Part shown: positions 9,151-18,229 of the stretch, piece after piece | Numbering within the stretch: the first letter of the stretch is position 1 | Layout of the letters: each line of letters begins with the position of its first letter | DNA from: Cyanobacteria bacterium RU_5_0 | GTDB lineage: Bacteria > Cyanobacteriota > Cyanobacteriia > Elainellales > Elainellaceae | Length of the DNA: 64,000 bases | NCBI GenBank assembly: GCA_012033255.1 | Contig: JAAUSF010000004.1 | Span: 53,551-117,550 of the forward strand | Direction: 5' to 3' | Position numbers and translations under genes: made by a program | Notes under the pieces: model-generated | Told to the model about the DNA's origin: nothing | Databases searched by the model: none | What the model saw: the letters and a program-made list of their open reading frames with translations, nothing else

Positions 9151-9187
9151 TCAAGGAAACAACAGAAATTCCGAACGATCGCTAGCC

Positions 9188-9460
9188 TTATGCGGATGCC
9201 AATACTTCCGCCGGATAAACACTAACCTTCTTGCGGCTCTTGCCTTTCCGCTCGAACGTGACTACACCATCCACTAGCGCAAATAGAGTATCATCCTTTC
9301 CGCGACCAACATTTGAACCGGGATGGAATTTCGTGCCCCGTTGCCGAACGAGGATATTGCCTGCCCTTACAACTTGCCCACCATAACGTTTGACACCAAG
9401 CCGTTGAGCATTGGAATCCCGTCCGTTACGAGTACTACCTGTCCCTTTTTTATGAGCCAT
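9188..9460 (-). CDS. rpmA: Large ribosomal subunit protein bL27
   Basis: This 90-residue protein begins [20 protein letters not shown], the bL27 N-terminus that reaches the peptidyl-transferase centre. It continues [20 protein letters not shown] and [15 protein letters not shown] chose the ATG at 9460 over an in-frame ATG four codons upstream because the family starts at MAHKKG. It lies 35 bp downstream of rplU on the same strand, the standard rplU-rpmA operon, and is followed by a hairpin terminator. Confidence 0.98.
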   Translation of the reverse strand: MAHKKGTGSTRNGRDSNAQRLGVKRYGGQVVRAGNILVRQRGTKFHPGSNVGRGKDDTLFALVDGVVTFERKGKSRKKVSVYPAEVLASA

Positions 9461-9495
9461 GATTGCCTCCACTGACTTTCAATTCAATCTATCCA

Positions 9496-9972
9496 CTACT
9501 CTTCAGTTGCTTCTTCAGTAGGAGCATCTGTTGGCTCAGCCACCGTTTCCTCAGCCATTGCGGAGGTGACAGCCAAATCCTCTGTCTCTTCAACATGAGT
9601 GTCTTCTGGCTCAGCCACCAAACTCGCTGGGGTTTCGCTGCCACTCACGATCGCCCCATTCAAACGAATTGAGGTGATCATTAGCCGAGTCAACTCTTGG
9701 CGGTGTCCCTGCTTCTTGCGGGTTTTCTTCTTGGGGCGCATTTTGTAAACAATGATCTTGCGACCTCGCAGGTGACGCAGCACCGTCCCCTCCACTGTCG
9801 CTCCGTCAACCCAAGGCTGACCCACAGAGATCTCTCCATCGCTATCGACAAAGAGGACTCGATCGATCGTCACCGAACCATCCTCTTCCACGGGAAGCCG
9901 CTCAACATCATAAAAGCGACCCGGTTCAACCCGCAGTTGCTTACCGCCTGTTTCAATAATTGCGTATGCCAT
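9496..9972 (-). CDS. rplU: Large ribosomal subunit protein bL21 with acidic C-terminal extension
   Basis: This 158-residue protein has the bL21 core at residues 1-105 ([18 protein letters not shown], then [20 protein letters not shown] and [11 protein letters not shown]). A 45-50 residue extension rich in Glu, Thr and Ala follows, which is longer than most bacterial bL21. The protein binds 23S rRNA near uL20. It is first in the rplU-rpmA operon. Confidence 0.97.
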   Translation of the reverse strand: MAYAIIETGGKQLRVEPGRFYDVERLPVEEDGSVTIDRVLFVDSDGEISVGQPWVDGATVEGTVLRHLRGRKIIVYKMRPKKKTRKKQGHRQELTRLMITSIRLNGAIVSGSETPASLVAEPEDTHVEETEDLAVTSAMAEETVAEPTDAPTEEATEE

Positions 9973-10186
9973 GAATTCGCCTCAAATACTGCCGTACAGG
10001 TAGCTCTAGGCATTTTGAAACCTGATCCGAGCAAAATAAGTAGTCAACTAGTCAACAATATATTATGGCTAATTATTATGAGAGGCGTCAACTGGTAGTT
10101 AACCTAAATAGTACTTTGTCAGAGAATCTCTAAATCGGTACTTTTGAGCTACCAAAGCAGCCCATAATACTACTAATTTATAGTTA

Positions 10187-12024
10187 GTGCTTAATGTAAC
10201 GATGCCCATTTTCCATGTCTTGGATAAAGGCACTGCCTGTGAAGGTTGCCCAAAAACACTGCTCCAGAGGATATTCATGGAATCAGCCTGGAAGCACATC
10301 TACCCCTGGATCAAAACAGCAGTCCTTAATTTAGAGTCTGTAGATTACTTATTGCGACAGGTGGTAGATCAGATCGCGACAGCTTATAACGCAGAATGCC
10401 TGCTATGGGCTGGAATGGAGACGGGATCGGCCGATGCGATGCGGGTGTATGGAATGCCGGAGGTGATTAATCGATATGCTGCAAACTTGGGGTTTGCTTA
10501 CCCTCCTACTCCTTTGAAGTCAAACAGGGATTTGCTTCAAGACTATCAAACCGTACAGCAGTTTCATCCTCGCTCTTTACCCTTGTGGTTATTGGATCAG
10601 CAAGATACCCCTCGACTGACACAACTTGGAACCGGAGACTTGATTATCCCAGTGACGAGCCGGGCAAGTGCGACGGATATTGATGCTAAAGGACTCACAG
10701 GAGCAACAACACCTCTGCAATTCGTGCTGCAACTGAGTCGATCGCCCATCAATGTCCTGACCTCTGAACCCTCCATTCCCCGATCGCCTCTCCCCTATCC
10801 CACTGCCAATACGACCCAAGTCCCCCTTCAAACGATAGAGATTCACGGGTGGAGTCTAGAAGAGGTGGAGTCGATCGAGGTCATCTGTAGTCAGGTTGGC
10901 TTAGCATATAGTGCATTGTATTGGCGACAGCGTTTAGAACATTCTCGGCAGCAAGTTGCACTGGTCGGGCGGATTTCTCACCTGCTCAACTCTACGCTAA
11001 ATCCCGATGAGATTTTACAGCGCATTGTGGCGGAATTGGGGTATGGGTTGCAATGCGATCGCTCCATCCTAGTCGATTTGCGCCATCAGCCCGTGAATAT
11101 CCTTGCTGTTTGGGATCATCCCGATCGGGAACTGATTGCCTTCGAGCAGCGCCAGATCCAGCGAGACTATTGGCAAAATGTGATCGAGATGTTCATGAAC
11201 GGGGGAGCCTCATACCTACAACTCGGACGGAATGAACGTGATCCCGATCCTCTACAAGAGTGGCTTCAGCAAGTGAGTGTCCTCTCGGTGCTGCTAGTCC
11301 CTCTGTTTATTCAGGAAGAGTTTTTTGGGGCAGTGGCATTGCTATCTTATCGCTATGAACGTGCCTACCTCCTCGACGAACTCCAAACGGTGCGACAGGT
11401 TGCTGATCAAGCCGCGATCGCCCTCACAAACGCTCAACATTACCAGAGTCTCTGGCACAAAAAGAAGTCTTGCTCATGCAAAATCATTCTCTTAAACAGG
11501 AGATTTTGCGAGACGAACTGACCCAGTTGATGAACCGTCGCTCCCTAGAACGAGAATTGAATCAACTCAGCACTACCGCCATTTGGAGAATTCAACCCAT
11601 TTTCAGCGTCATCGTTTGCGATATTGATTATTTCAAGCTCGTCAATGATGTTTATGGACATTTGATTGGCGATGAAGTGCTGCAAGTTTTAGCACAACGA
11701 CTTCAAGGACAACTGCGGCGTGGCACCCCAGCCTACCGCTATGGTGGAGAAGAATTCGTCGTTGTCTTAACAGAAACACCACTTAGTCAAGCCGTGGACG
11801 TTGCTGAACGCTTGCGCCATACAATCCGCTCTACTCCCATTCAGACAAAAGTTGGGCTGATTGACATCACCGCTAGTTTTGGCATTGCTCAGCAAAATAT
11901 ATCCTTTGATTCCTCTGCCTGGGATGTATTGAAACGGGCGGATGATGCGCTTTACGAAGCAAAACGACAAGGACGCGATCGAGTCTACGTCCTAAAACCC
12001 TGTTTGAAGCGGGCTGAGGACTAG
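10187..12024 (+). pseudogene. GAF-GGDEF diguanylate cyclase, split by a frameshift at an A run
   Basis: Two frames together encode one protein. The first (10187-11521) has an N-terminal sensory region and a GAF domain at about residues 255-420, ending in family sequence IALTNAQHYQSLWHKK. The second (entering near 11464, stop at 12024) continues EVLLMQNHSLKQEILRDELT and contains a full GGDEF domain (CDIDYFKLVND, RYGGEEFVVV, DDALYEAKRQGRDRV). The frames join exactly if one A is restored in the five-A run at 11459-11463. The active-site motif is GGEEF; the inhibitory RxxD site is absent (RRGT). The start may be GTG 10187, ATG 10202 or ATG 10277. The product would make c-di-GMP. The split may be real, a sequencing indel, or -1 slippage, although the slippery context is not ideal. 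Confidence 0.8.
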
Positions 12025-12111
12025 TAGTCTGTCATTTTTGTTTTGCGGGGTGCAGGGGTGTAGAGTTCAGTGGGGTCAACGCCCCCACCCCCCATTCCCC
12101 ATCAAATCTTG

Positions 12112-12912
12112 CTAAGCCTGGACTTTGGGATCGCTCTCATAGCGATAGCAGCTTAAATTCCAATCCGGCATGGCTACGGCAAATGCAGCAATGTAGTTAG
12201 AAGCAGGAAGCAATTGTTGGAGACACCAGTATTCTGAGGGTAAAAGACTTGGTGTAGAACTATGCAATGTTGCTGAGTGGTCAGGATGAATTAAAATTTC
12301 AACTTGCTTCAGGTCTGTCAATCCTTTCCCAGTTGCTTTAAGGTATGCCTCCTTGTATGTCCATAGTTGAAAAAAGGCAGAGCGTTGTTGAACGGGCGGT
12401 AAGGCAGAGAGTAAGATATATTCCCTAGGCGAGAAGAATGACTTTGCTAGCGATTCAACTTCGATCGCGCGACAGTATTCCAGGTCAACCCCGATCGCGC
12501 AACGACGTGTGATGGCATAAAGTGCTAACCCGTGAGAGTGAGACAGGTTAAATTGAAGTGGCGAAATGTCGGAGGAAGTTTCTAAGATTGGTTTACCACG
12601 AGAACCATAAGAAAACTGAATATAAGCAGGATTAGTGTTCAGATAGCGCCCTAGAATACAGCGGAGAATGCCACGACAGGCAATGAAGTGAATGCGATCG
12701 CGCTCAAAGTGAAACCGATTGGCTCGTTGCCGCTCATCTTCGGAGAGGATCTGGGTTAAATGCTGAAGAGTAATCAGGGATACATTTAGATCGGTTCGCC
12801 AAAGGTGAATGTCGCTGTTGGACAGTCTTAAAATAGGTGAGGGTAGAATCCAGGGTGGATCAAAACCTGTCATACGAATCAGCCAAAAGAGGGGATGAAA
12901 AAAATATTTCAA
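12112..12912 (-). CDS. 4'-phosphopantetheinyl transferase, Sfp/HetI type
   Basis: This 266-residue enzyme would move phosphopantetheine from CoA to a serine of acyl- or peptidyl-carrier proteins of fatty-acid, polyketide or peptide synthases. The family motifs are seen in order: GSRGKPIL near residue 103, FNLSHSHGLALYA near 117, the metal-binding GVDLEYCR near 140, and WTYKEAYLKATGKGL near 185 (W-x2-KEA-x2-K). In cyanobacteria this type (HetI) often serves all carrier proteins. The ATG at 12912 gives an atypical hydrophobic start; ATG at 12873 (MTGFDPPW) is an alternative. No synthase genes are nearby. Confidence 0.92.
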   Translation of the reverse strand: MKYFFHPLFWLIRMTGFDPPWILPSPILRLSNSDIHLWRTDLNVSLITLQHLTQILSEDERQRANRFHFERDRIHFIACRGILRCILGRYLNTNPAYIQFSYGSRGKPILETSSDISPLQFNLSHSHGLALYAITRRCAIGVDLEYCRAIEVESLAKSFFSPREYILLSALPPVQQRSAFFQLWTYKEAYLKATGKGLTDLKQVEILIHPDHSATLHSSTPSLLPSEYWCLQQLLPASNYIAAFAVAMPDWNLSCYRYESDPKVQA

Positions 12913-12954
12913 CTATTTGTGATTCGCTGTTTATAGCAATCCTATTAAACAAAC

Positions 12955-13020
12955 TGCAATTCTTGTGGGATGGGCATCTTGCCCGTCCGGGCGGGTGAGG
13001 ACACCCACTCCACAATTTGT
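12955..13020. repeat. Dispersed GGATGGGCATCTTGCCCGTCC-type repeat
   Basis: The segment reads ttcttgtgggatgggcatct then tgcccgtccgggcgggtgag, followed by the reverse-complement-like ccacaa. Related copies occur at about 32810-32850, 47890-47955, 48840-48885 and 55095-55130. The internal GCCCGTCCGGGCGGG is palindromic and would fold as RNA. These are typical small interspersed palindromes of cyanobacterial intergenic regions; here it abuts the left end of the IS element. Confidence 0.6.
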
Positions 13021-13034
13021 TTATATGATCCTAA

Positions 13035-14558
13035 GTTACTTGAGTTTGGACTAATGGTGAAGAGAAAGGCAGTCAATGAGAGTCACCGACTGCCGTAAGG
13101 TCAATGAAGTACAACCAACATTGACCCTATGATTTTCAACGAACTTCAGCAATTTCGCCAAACGTTGTATGACAGCATGGGAAACGCCAGGGATGCCCTC
13201 TTTGATTTGATGGATGCCGTGTTGGTGAGTGCGTGCATCGTGTCGTTTGTGAGCCTGTCGCAAAGTCCGGTCTTTCGTCGCCAGTGGTCGAGTACCTATG
13301 CCGCCCTGGGCGATAGCCATCTGCCTCGATCAAAGGTGCTGAAGCTGTTGGTGCAGCAGATTCCTACCCAGCAGCAACCGTTGCTCGCCGGAGATGCAAG
13401 TCGGTGGTCCCGTCCTGCTGCCAAGAGCCTGAAAGACCGAACCTTGTCCGGTGGAGCCGGGCATGCCCCCACCGCCGGACAAAACTACAGTACCTTAGCC
13501 TGGATTGCCGAGGACAGTGGCAGTTGGGCATTACCGTTGCGCCATGAGCGCATCACCAGTTTTGAGACACCTGCTAGTAAAGCGGCGTTCCAACTCAAAC
13601 AAGTCAGCCGCCAGTTAGCGGTGCGTCCATTGGCGATCTATGACCGAGGCTACGGCAATGCGAGTTTTGTCAACCAGACGGCAGAGGTTGAGGCAGACTT
13701 GCTGCTGCGGATTGCCTCGAATCGCTGTGTGTACGGAGCACCTCCAGGGTATAAGGGACGAGGCGCACCAGCCAAGCATGGACACAAGATGAAGCTCAAT
13801 GACCCGCAAACGTGGAGAGTGCCGATTGAAACGGTTGAAGTGGATGAGCCGAAACTGGGACGAGTGCGGGTGAGCCGCTGGAGCGAGTATCATTTCCGCC
13901 AATCCCCCAAGCGGGCAATGGAAGTGCTACGGGTGGAGGTGTTGGAGCCGCAGAGGGGTAAGCGACGATTGGCTCCCCTGTGGTTGGCATGGCTAGGCGA
14001 GCAGATGCCTCCCCTAGAGACTCTGTGGTTACACTACTTACGCCGCTTTGCACTGGAACATTGGTATCGCTTTGCCAAGCAGCGGTTATATTGGACACAT
14101 CCCCAGTTCAGTTCCTTAGCGGCAACCGAACAGTGGAGCAACCTGATGCCATTGCTCAGTTGGCAGTTATGGTTAGCACGAAAGGAGTGTCACGACCGCC
14201 CTTTGCCCTGGCAGTCACCCCAAGATGCGCTAACTCCGGGTCGGGTAGCACAAGCCTTTGCAGGCATTTTGGCAGCGATTGGAACCCCTGCCCCTGCTCC
14301 CAAACCACGAGGTAAATCCCCAGGACGAGGCAAGGGGCACACGCCTGCTCCACGTCCCCGCTATCCGACGGTAAAAAAACGAGCCTCTAAACGCAAGAAA
14401 TCCGAGCAATCCCCGAACGCTTCTGTTGCAACAGAAGCGTCACTTCGAGAATGATTGCATTCAATTCCTTGAGTTCAACTGTCATCAACGGTTGAGCGAA
14501 TTCTTCATGGCATCCTGTTGGGCAATGCTGTGATGCCATTAGTCCAAACTAAAGTAAG
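13035..14558 (+). mobile_element. Complete insertion sequence, YREK-type DDE transposase (IS4/IS701-related)
   Basis: The element is bounded by inverted repeats. The inner 15 bp, AGTTTGGACTAATGG at 13043-13057 and its exact complement at 14536-14550, match perfectly. Extending outward to 13031 and 14562 gives 24 of 27 matches. The outermost four bases are CTAA on the left and TTAA on the right. Both fit the YTAR target described for IS701, but they are not identical, so a clean target duplication is not proven. One transposase gene fills the interior. The boundaries given assume these four bases are the target site; the true ends could be up to about 8 bp further in. Confidence 0.8.
13129..14454 (+). 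CDS. IS4-superfamily transposase
   Basis: This 441-residue transposase is intact. Catalytic residues can be placed: first Asp in LLAGDASRW (about residue 88), second Asp in LAIYDRGYGN (about 169), and the C-terminal signature Y-(2)-R-(3)-E-(6)-K in YLRRFALEHWYRFAKQ (about 302-317). The last 60 residues are a basic tail rich in Pro, Lys and Arg. The open frame and perfect inner inverted repeats suggest recent activity. The family is common in Leptolyngbya-like genomes as far as I recall; exact IS naming needs a database. Confidence 0.92.
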   Translation: MIFNELQQFRQTLYDSMGNARDALFDLMDAVLVSACIVSFVSLSQSPVFRRQWSSTYAALGDSHLPRSKVLKLLVQQIPTQQQPLLAGDASRWSRPAAKSLKDRTLSGGAGHAPTAGQNYSTLAWIAEDSGSWALPLRHERITSFETPASKAAFQLKQVSRQLAVRPLAIYDRGYGNASFVNQTAEVEADLLLRIASNRCVYGAPPGYKGRGAPAKHGHKMKLNDPQTWRVPIETVEVDEPKLGRVRVSRWSEYHFRQSPKRAMEVLRVEVLEPQRGKRRLAPLWLAWLGEQMPPLETLWLHYLRRFALEHWYRFAKQRLYWTHPQFSSLAATEQWSNLMPLLSWQLWLARKECHDRPLPWQSPQDALTPGRVAQAFAGILAAIGTPAPAPKPRGKSPGRGKGHTPAPRPRYPTVKKRASKRKKSEQSPNASVATEASLRE

Positions 14559-14562
14559 TTAA

Positions 14563-15002
14563 TTGAACACTGAAATTTCCCGGCGTTGACAGAGATCTTG
14601 ATCTGGTTGACTGATAAATCTCGTTCCAAGGCTTTGCCTGGAAGCCACTTCGGAGACTCCGCCTCCCGTAAAACAGTGGCAGAGACACTTCAGAGGCATT
14701 CCCAGATAGAACCCAACACTTCTAATTTGTTATCCTCTTCGAGTCCTCTTTTTAATTCACTTAACGTCAAATTATTGGGCAGGTATGCCCAGTTTTCCCT
14801 TAAACATCGACAATAGAGAGATGGGCTGCCACAAGACCAAGGTTGATTTTGACCGTCGATTTTTACGTAAATCGCAATTTACGTAACTGACTATAGTAGT
14901 ATCCAAATCGACCTTAACAAGCAGCCGATCGCAAGGATAGCAGCGACCCTCTTCTACCAATGGCTGAACCTTGCTTGCACTGACTGAGGGGATTCATTAG
15001 CC
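14563..15002. other. Intergenic region: REP-like palindromes and putA upstream region
   Basis: There is no supported gene. A 76-codon frame at 14586-14816 lacks protein-like features. About 14620-14707 carries nested short palindromes of the TCGTTCCAAGGCTTTGCCTGGAA type, a common cyanobacterial interspersed repeat. The right part holds the putA upstream region with a separate palindrome listed below. Confidence 0.5.
14865..14884 (+). promoter_or_regulatory. Perfect 8-bp inverted repeat upstream of putA
   Basis: ACGTAAAT-cgca-ATTTACGT is a perfect palindrome with a 4-base spacer, 118 bp before the putA GTG. Its size and symmetry fit a dimeric repressor or activator site. The downstream enzyme has no N-terminal DNA-binding domain to regulate itself, so a separate regulator is expected. 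Binding is inferred only. Confidence 0.4.
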
Positions 15003-18000
15003 GTGGTTTTACAAGTTTCTGAAAGTACTTACGAAGCACATACTCAAACGATCGCCCGCCAACTCTTGTCAGCAACGCGGGAAAGCCGCAGTTTCTTCGC
15101 TCAAATGCGCGATCAGATGCGGTGGGATGACAAGTTATTAGGCTGGGCAATGGGCAATCCGGGGTTGCGGGTTCAGCTATTTCGCTTCATTGACTGCTTG
15201 CCATCTCTCCAAAGTAAAGCAGAAATCGCTCGGCATCTGCAAGAATATCTCAGCGACAAATCGGTGGAACTTCCGAGTGCCCTCAAGGGATTATTAGGGT
15301 TTGCTAATCCAGATTCGCTTCCCGGACAAGCGGCTGCAACGACTGTTTCAACGGCTGTAGAGACGCTAGCACGGAAATATATTGCCGGAGAAAATATTCA
15401 ACAGGTGATTAAGGCGATCGAGCATCTCCGCAAAAACAAAATGGCATTCACGGTTGATCTGTTGGGTGAAGCCGTGATCACAGAAGTCGAAGCACAATCT
15501 TATCTCGATCGCTACCTCGACATGATCGAGCAATTAACAGCCGCCTCAAAACGCTGGTCAACCATCCCACAAATTGATGAAGCCGACGGACAACCGCTTC
15601 CAACCGTTCAGGTGTCTGTAAAGCTGACTGCCTTTTATTCGCAATTCGATCCACTTGATCCCCAAGGGAGCCAGAAGCGAGTCACTGAGCGGATTCGAGT
15701 GTTGCTGCGTCGGGCAAAAGAATGGGGATCTGCCGTTCATTTTGATATGGAACAGTATGCTTACAAAGATCTGACGATCGCCATTCTGAAGCAACTGCTG
15801 ATGGAAGAAGAATTTCGCGATCGCACCGACATTGGTGTCACCTTACAAGCCTATTTGCATGACACCGAAAAAGACTTGCGAGGCTGGATTAATTGGGCCA
15901 AACAACGCGCTAAACCGATCACCATTCGCCTCGTGAAAGGGGCATATTGGGATCAAGAAACCATCAAAGCGACACAGAAAGATTGGGCAGTGCCCGTGTT
16001 CTCCCACAAATCCTCGACGGATGCCAACTTCGAGACACTAACCCGAATTCTGCTGGAAAATCACGACTATTTGTATGCCGCGATCGGCAGTCACAACGTC
16101 CGGTCACAGGCATATGCGATCGCCATTGCTAAAGAATTGAAAATTCCGCAACGTCGGATTGAGCTACAAGTCCTTTATGGTATGGCAGATAAACTCGCGA
16201 AAGTATTAGTCGATCAAGGGTTTCGCGTGCGAGTTTACTGTCCTTATGGTGAGTTGATTCCGGGAATGTCATACCTGATTCGCCGCCTATTGGAAAACAC
16301 CGCCAACACTTCTTTTTTGCGACAAAATCTGGAAGAACGACCGATCGAGGAGCTATTGACTCCCCCCATAATGGAAGACCGTTCCGAGTCCTCAGTGTTG
16401 TGTTCTCAACTGGAACCTACAACTCAAACCTCAACGCAAACCGCAAACCGCAAACCGCAAGCCTTCCATAACGTTGCTGACACTGATTATGCGGTTGCCG
16501 AGAAACGCGATCGGGCAGTCTTGGCGATTCGATCGGTGCGTCAACAACTTGGCAAAACTTATCTGCCATTAGTCAATGGCGAATACCTTGACACCCAAGG
16601 AAGGATTGATTCTGTGAATCCTTCCAATCCTATCGAGGTGGTAGGTCATGTTGGCTTGCTGAGTGTAGAGCAGGCGGAACAAGCGATCCAGGCAGCAAAG
16701 GCAGCGTTTCCGGCGTGGAAGAAAACTCCGGCTACAGAACGAGCGAATATTCTTCGCAAAGCCGCCGATCTGATGGAACAGCGTCGGGCAGAACTAGCTG
16801 CTTGGATGGTGTTGGAAACTGGCAAACCCTTAAATCAAGCTGATCCGGAGGTGTCAGAGGCGATCGATTTCTGTCGCTATTATGCCGATGAAATGGAGCG
16901 TCTGGATCAGGGCTATGCTTATGATTATCCAGGTGAAACGAATCGTTATCGCTATCAGCCCAGAGGCGTTAGTCTAATTATCTCACCGTGGAATTTCCCG
17001 TTAGCGATTCCGGTAGGCATGACGGTGGCATCGCTTGTTACGGGGAACTGTACGCTGCTCAAACCTGCTGAGACTTCTTCCGTAATTGCCGCGAAGATTG
17101 CCGAAATTCTCGTGGAAGCCGGAATTCCGAAAGGCGTGTTCCAGTTTGTTCCGGGGAAAGGCTCAACGGTGGGCGCACATATGGTGAAGCATCCCGATGT
17201 TCATATGATTACGTTCACCGGATCGCAGGAAGTGGGATGCTGGATCTATCGCGAAGCGGCGGAATTGCAACCCGGACAGAAGCACCTGAAGCGCGTAGTT
17301 GCCGAAATGGGCGGGAAGAATGCCATCATTATCGATGAGAGTGCTGATCTCGATCAGGCGGTGCAAGGAGTTGTCTATTCCGCGTTCGGCTATAGCGGTC
17401 AGAAGTGTTCAGCATGTTCCAGGGCGATCGTTCTAGAACCAATCTACGAAACATTCGTGAATCGATTGATTGAAGCCACCAAATCTCTCAACGTTGGAGC
17501 GGCTGATCATCCGAGTACGCAAGTCGGTCCTGTGATTGATGCTAATGCTCATAGGCGAATTCGTGACTATATTGAAAAGGGCAAAGCCGAAGCTACACTT
17601 GCGCTAGAGATGCCTTCCCCAGAACCCGGATATTTTGTGGGTCCCGTGATCTTCACCGATGTTGCATCCACCGCCACGATCGCTCAAGAAGAAATCTTTG
17701 GTCCAGTGTTAGCCGTGATCACCGTGAAGACTTTCGACGAAGCCCTCGAAATCGCTAATGGCACTAACTACGCGCTCACAGGCGGACTCTACTCCCGAAC
17801 TCCATCGCACATCGATCGAGCCTACGAAGCGTTTGAGGTTGGCAATCTCTATGTCAACCGCCACATCACCGGGGCGATCGTCGCTCGTCAACCCTTTGGC
17901 GGCTTCAAGCTTTCTGGCGTTGGTTCCAAAGCAGGCGGACCCGATTATCTGCTGCAATTTTTAGAACCTCGCCACGTCAGCGAAAACGTTCAACGACAGG

Positions 18001-18032
18001 GATTTGCGCCGATCGAAGGAGCAGAGCAATAG
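15003..18032 (+). CDS. putA: Bifunctional proline dehydrogenase / L-glutamate gamma-semialdehyde dehydrogenase
   Basis: This 1009-residue enzyme oxidises proline to glutamate in two steps. Residues about 100-465 form the FAD-dependent proline dehydrogenase barrel (VSVKLTAFYSQFDP, RLVKGAYWDQE, YCPYGELIPGMSYLIRRLLE). Residues about 540-1000 form the aldehyde dehydrogenase (SPWNFPLAIPVG, the general base Glu in AEMGGKN near 766, the nucleophile Cys in SGQKCSACSR near 801). No ribbon-helix-helix domain is present at the N-terminus, so it is not an autoregulating E. coli-type PutA. Length matches cyanobacterial homologues. GTG is chosen as start because no ATG precedes the helical N-terminus. Confidence 0.96.
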   Translation: MVLQVSESTYEAHTQTIARQLLSATRESRSFFAQMRDQMRWDDKLLGWAMGNPGLRVQLFRFIDCLPSLQSKAEIARHLQEYLSDKSVELPSALKGLLGFANPDSLPGQAAATTVSTAVETLARKYIAGENIQQVIKAIEHLRKNKMAFTVDLLGEAVITEVEAQSYLDRYLDMIEQLTAASKRWSTIPQIDEADGQPLPTVQVSVKLTAFYSQFDPLDPQGSQKRVTERIRVLLRRAKEWGSAVHFDMEQYAYKDLTIAILKQLLMEEEFRDRTDIGVTLQAYLHDTEKDLRGWINWAKQRAKPITIRLVKGAYWDQETIKATQKDWAVPVFSHKSSTDANFETLTRILLENHDYLYAAIGSHNVRSQAYAIAIAKELKIPQRRIELQVLYGMADKLAKVLVDQGFRVRVYCPYGELIPGMSYLIRRLLENTANTSFLRQNLEERPIEELLTPPIMEDRSESSVLCSQLEPTTQTSTQTANRKPQAFHNVADTDYAVAEKRDRAVLAIRSVRQQLGKTYLPLVNGEYLDTQGRIDSVNPSNPIEVVGHVGLLSVEQAEQAIQAAKAAFPAWKKTPATERANILRKAADLMEQRRAELAAWMVLETGKPLNQADPEVSEAIDFCRYYADEMERLDQGYAYDYPGETNRYRYQPRGVSLIISPWNFPLAIPVGMTVASLVTGNCTLLKPAETSSVIAAKIAEILVEAGIPKGVFQFVPGKGSTVGAHMVKHPDVHMITFTGSQEVGCWIYREAAELQPGQKHLKRVVAEMGGKNAIIIDESADLDQAVQGVVYSAFGYSGQKCSACSRAIVLEPIYETFVNRLIEATKSLNVGAADHPSTQVGPVIDANAHRRIRDYIEKGKAEATLALEMPSPEPGYFVGPVIFTDVASTATIAQEEIFGPVLAVITVKTFDEALEIANGTNYALTGGLYSRTPSHIDRAYEAFEVGNLYVNRHITGAIVARQPFGGFKLSGVGSKAGGPDYLLQFLEPRHVSENVQRQGFAPIEGAEQ

Positions 18033-18043
18033 CCGTTTCGGAG

Positions 18044-18063
18044 GGGCATGGCATGCCGTGCCC
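18044..18063. repeat. Palindrome after putA (possible terminator)
   Basis: GGGCATGGCATGCCGTGCCC, beginning 12 bp past the putA stop, is an almost perfect 20-bp palindrome. There is no T run, so it may be a REP-like element or a factor-assisted terminator rather than an intrinsic one. Confidence 0.4.
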
Positions 18064-18139
18064 TCACTCCATACCAAGTCAACAGGACAGAATTTTCTTT
18101 TCGTACATAAATTGCTCTACTTGACGAGAGGGGTTTGAA

Positions 18140-18229
18140 ATGAAAACTCTACCATTGGATAGGCAGCAGATTCCTCCAAAAGTTGATACATTAACAAAGC
18201 GTTTTATGACCTATATGCCTGCCTCCTGA
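18140..18229 (+). CDS. Possible 29-residue leader peptide overlapping the malQ start
   Basis: ATG at 18140 follows a GAGAGGGG ribosome-binding-like stretch. The frame encodes MKTLPLDRQQIPPKVDTL and TKRFMTYMPAS, stopping at TGA 18227-18229. That stop overlaps the malQ ATG as TGATG. Such an overlap suggests translational coupling, or it may be the 3' end of a decayed gene. Only position and overlap support it; I do not recognise the peptide. Confidence 0.35.
   Translation: MKTLPLDRQQIPPKVDTLTKRFMTYMPAS

Noticed and set aside
11455..11475. Programmed -1 frameshift joining GAF and GGDEF
   Set aside because: The run is C-AAAAA-G, not A-AAA-AAG, so the P-site tRNA would mispair after slipping; kept only as a possibility within the finding.
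14586..14816. 76-codon plus frame upstream of putA
   Set aside because: The sequence is polar and repeat-derived, overlaps REP-like palindromes and has no ribosome-binding site or recognisable domain.
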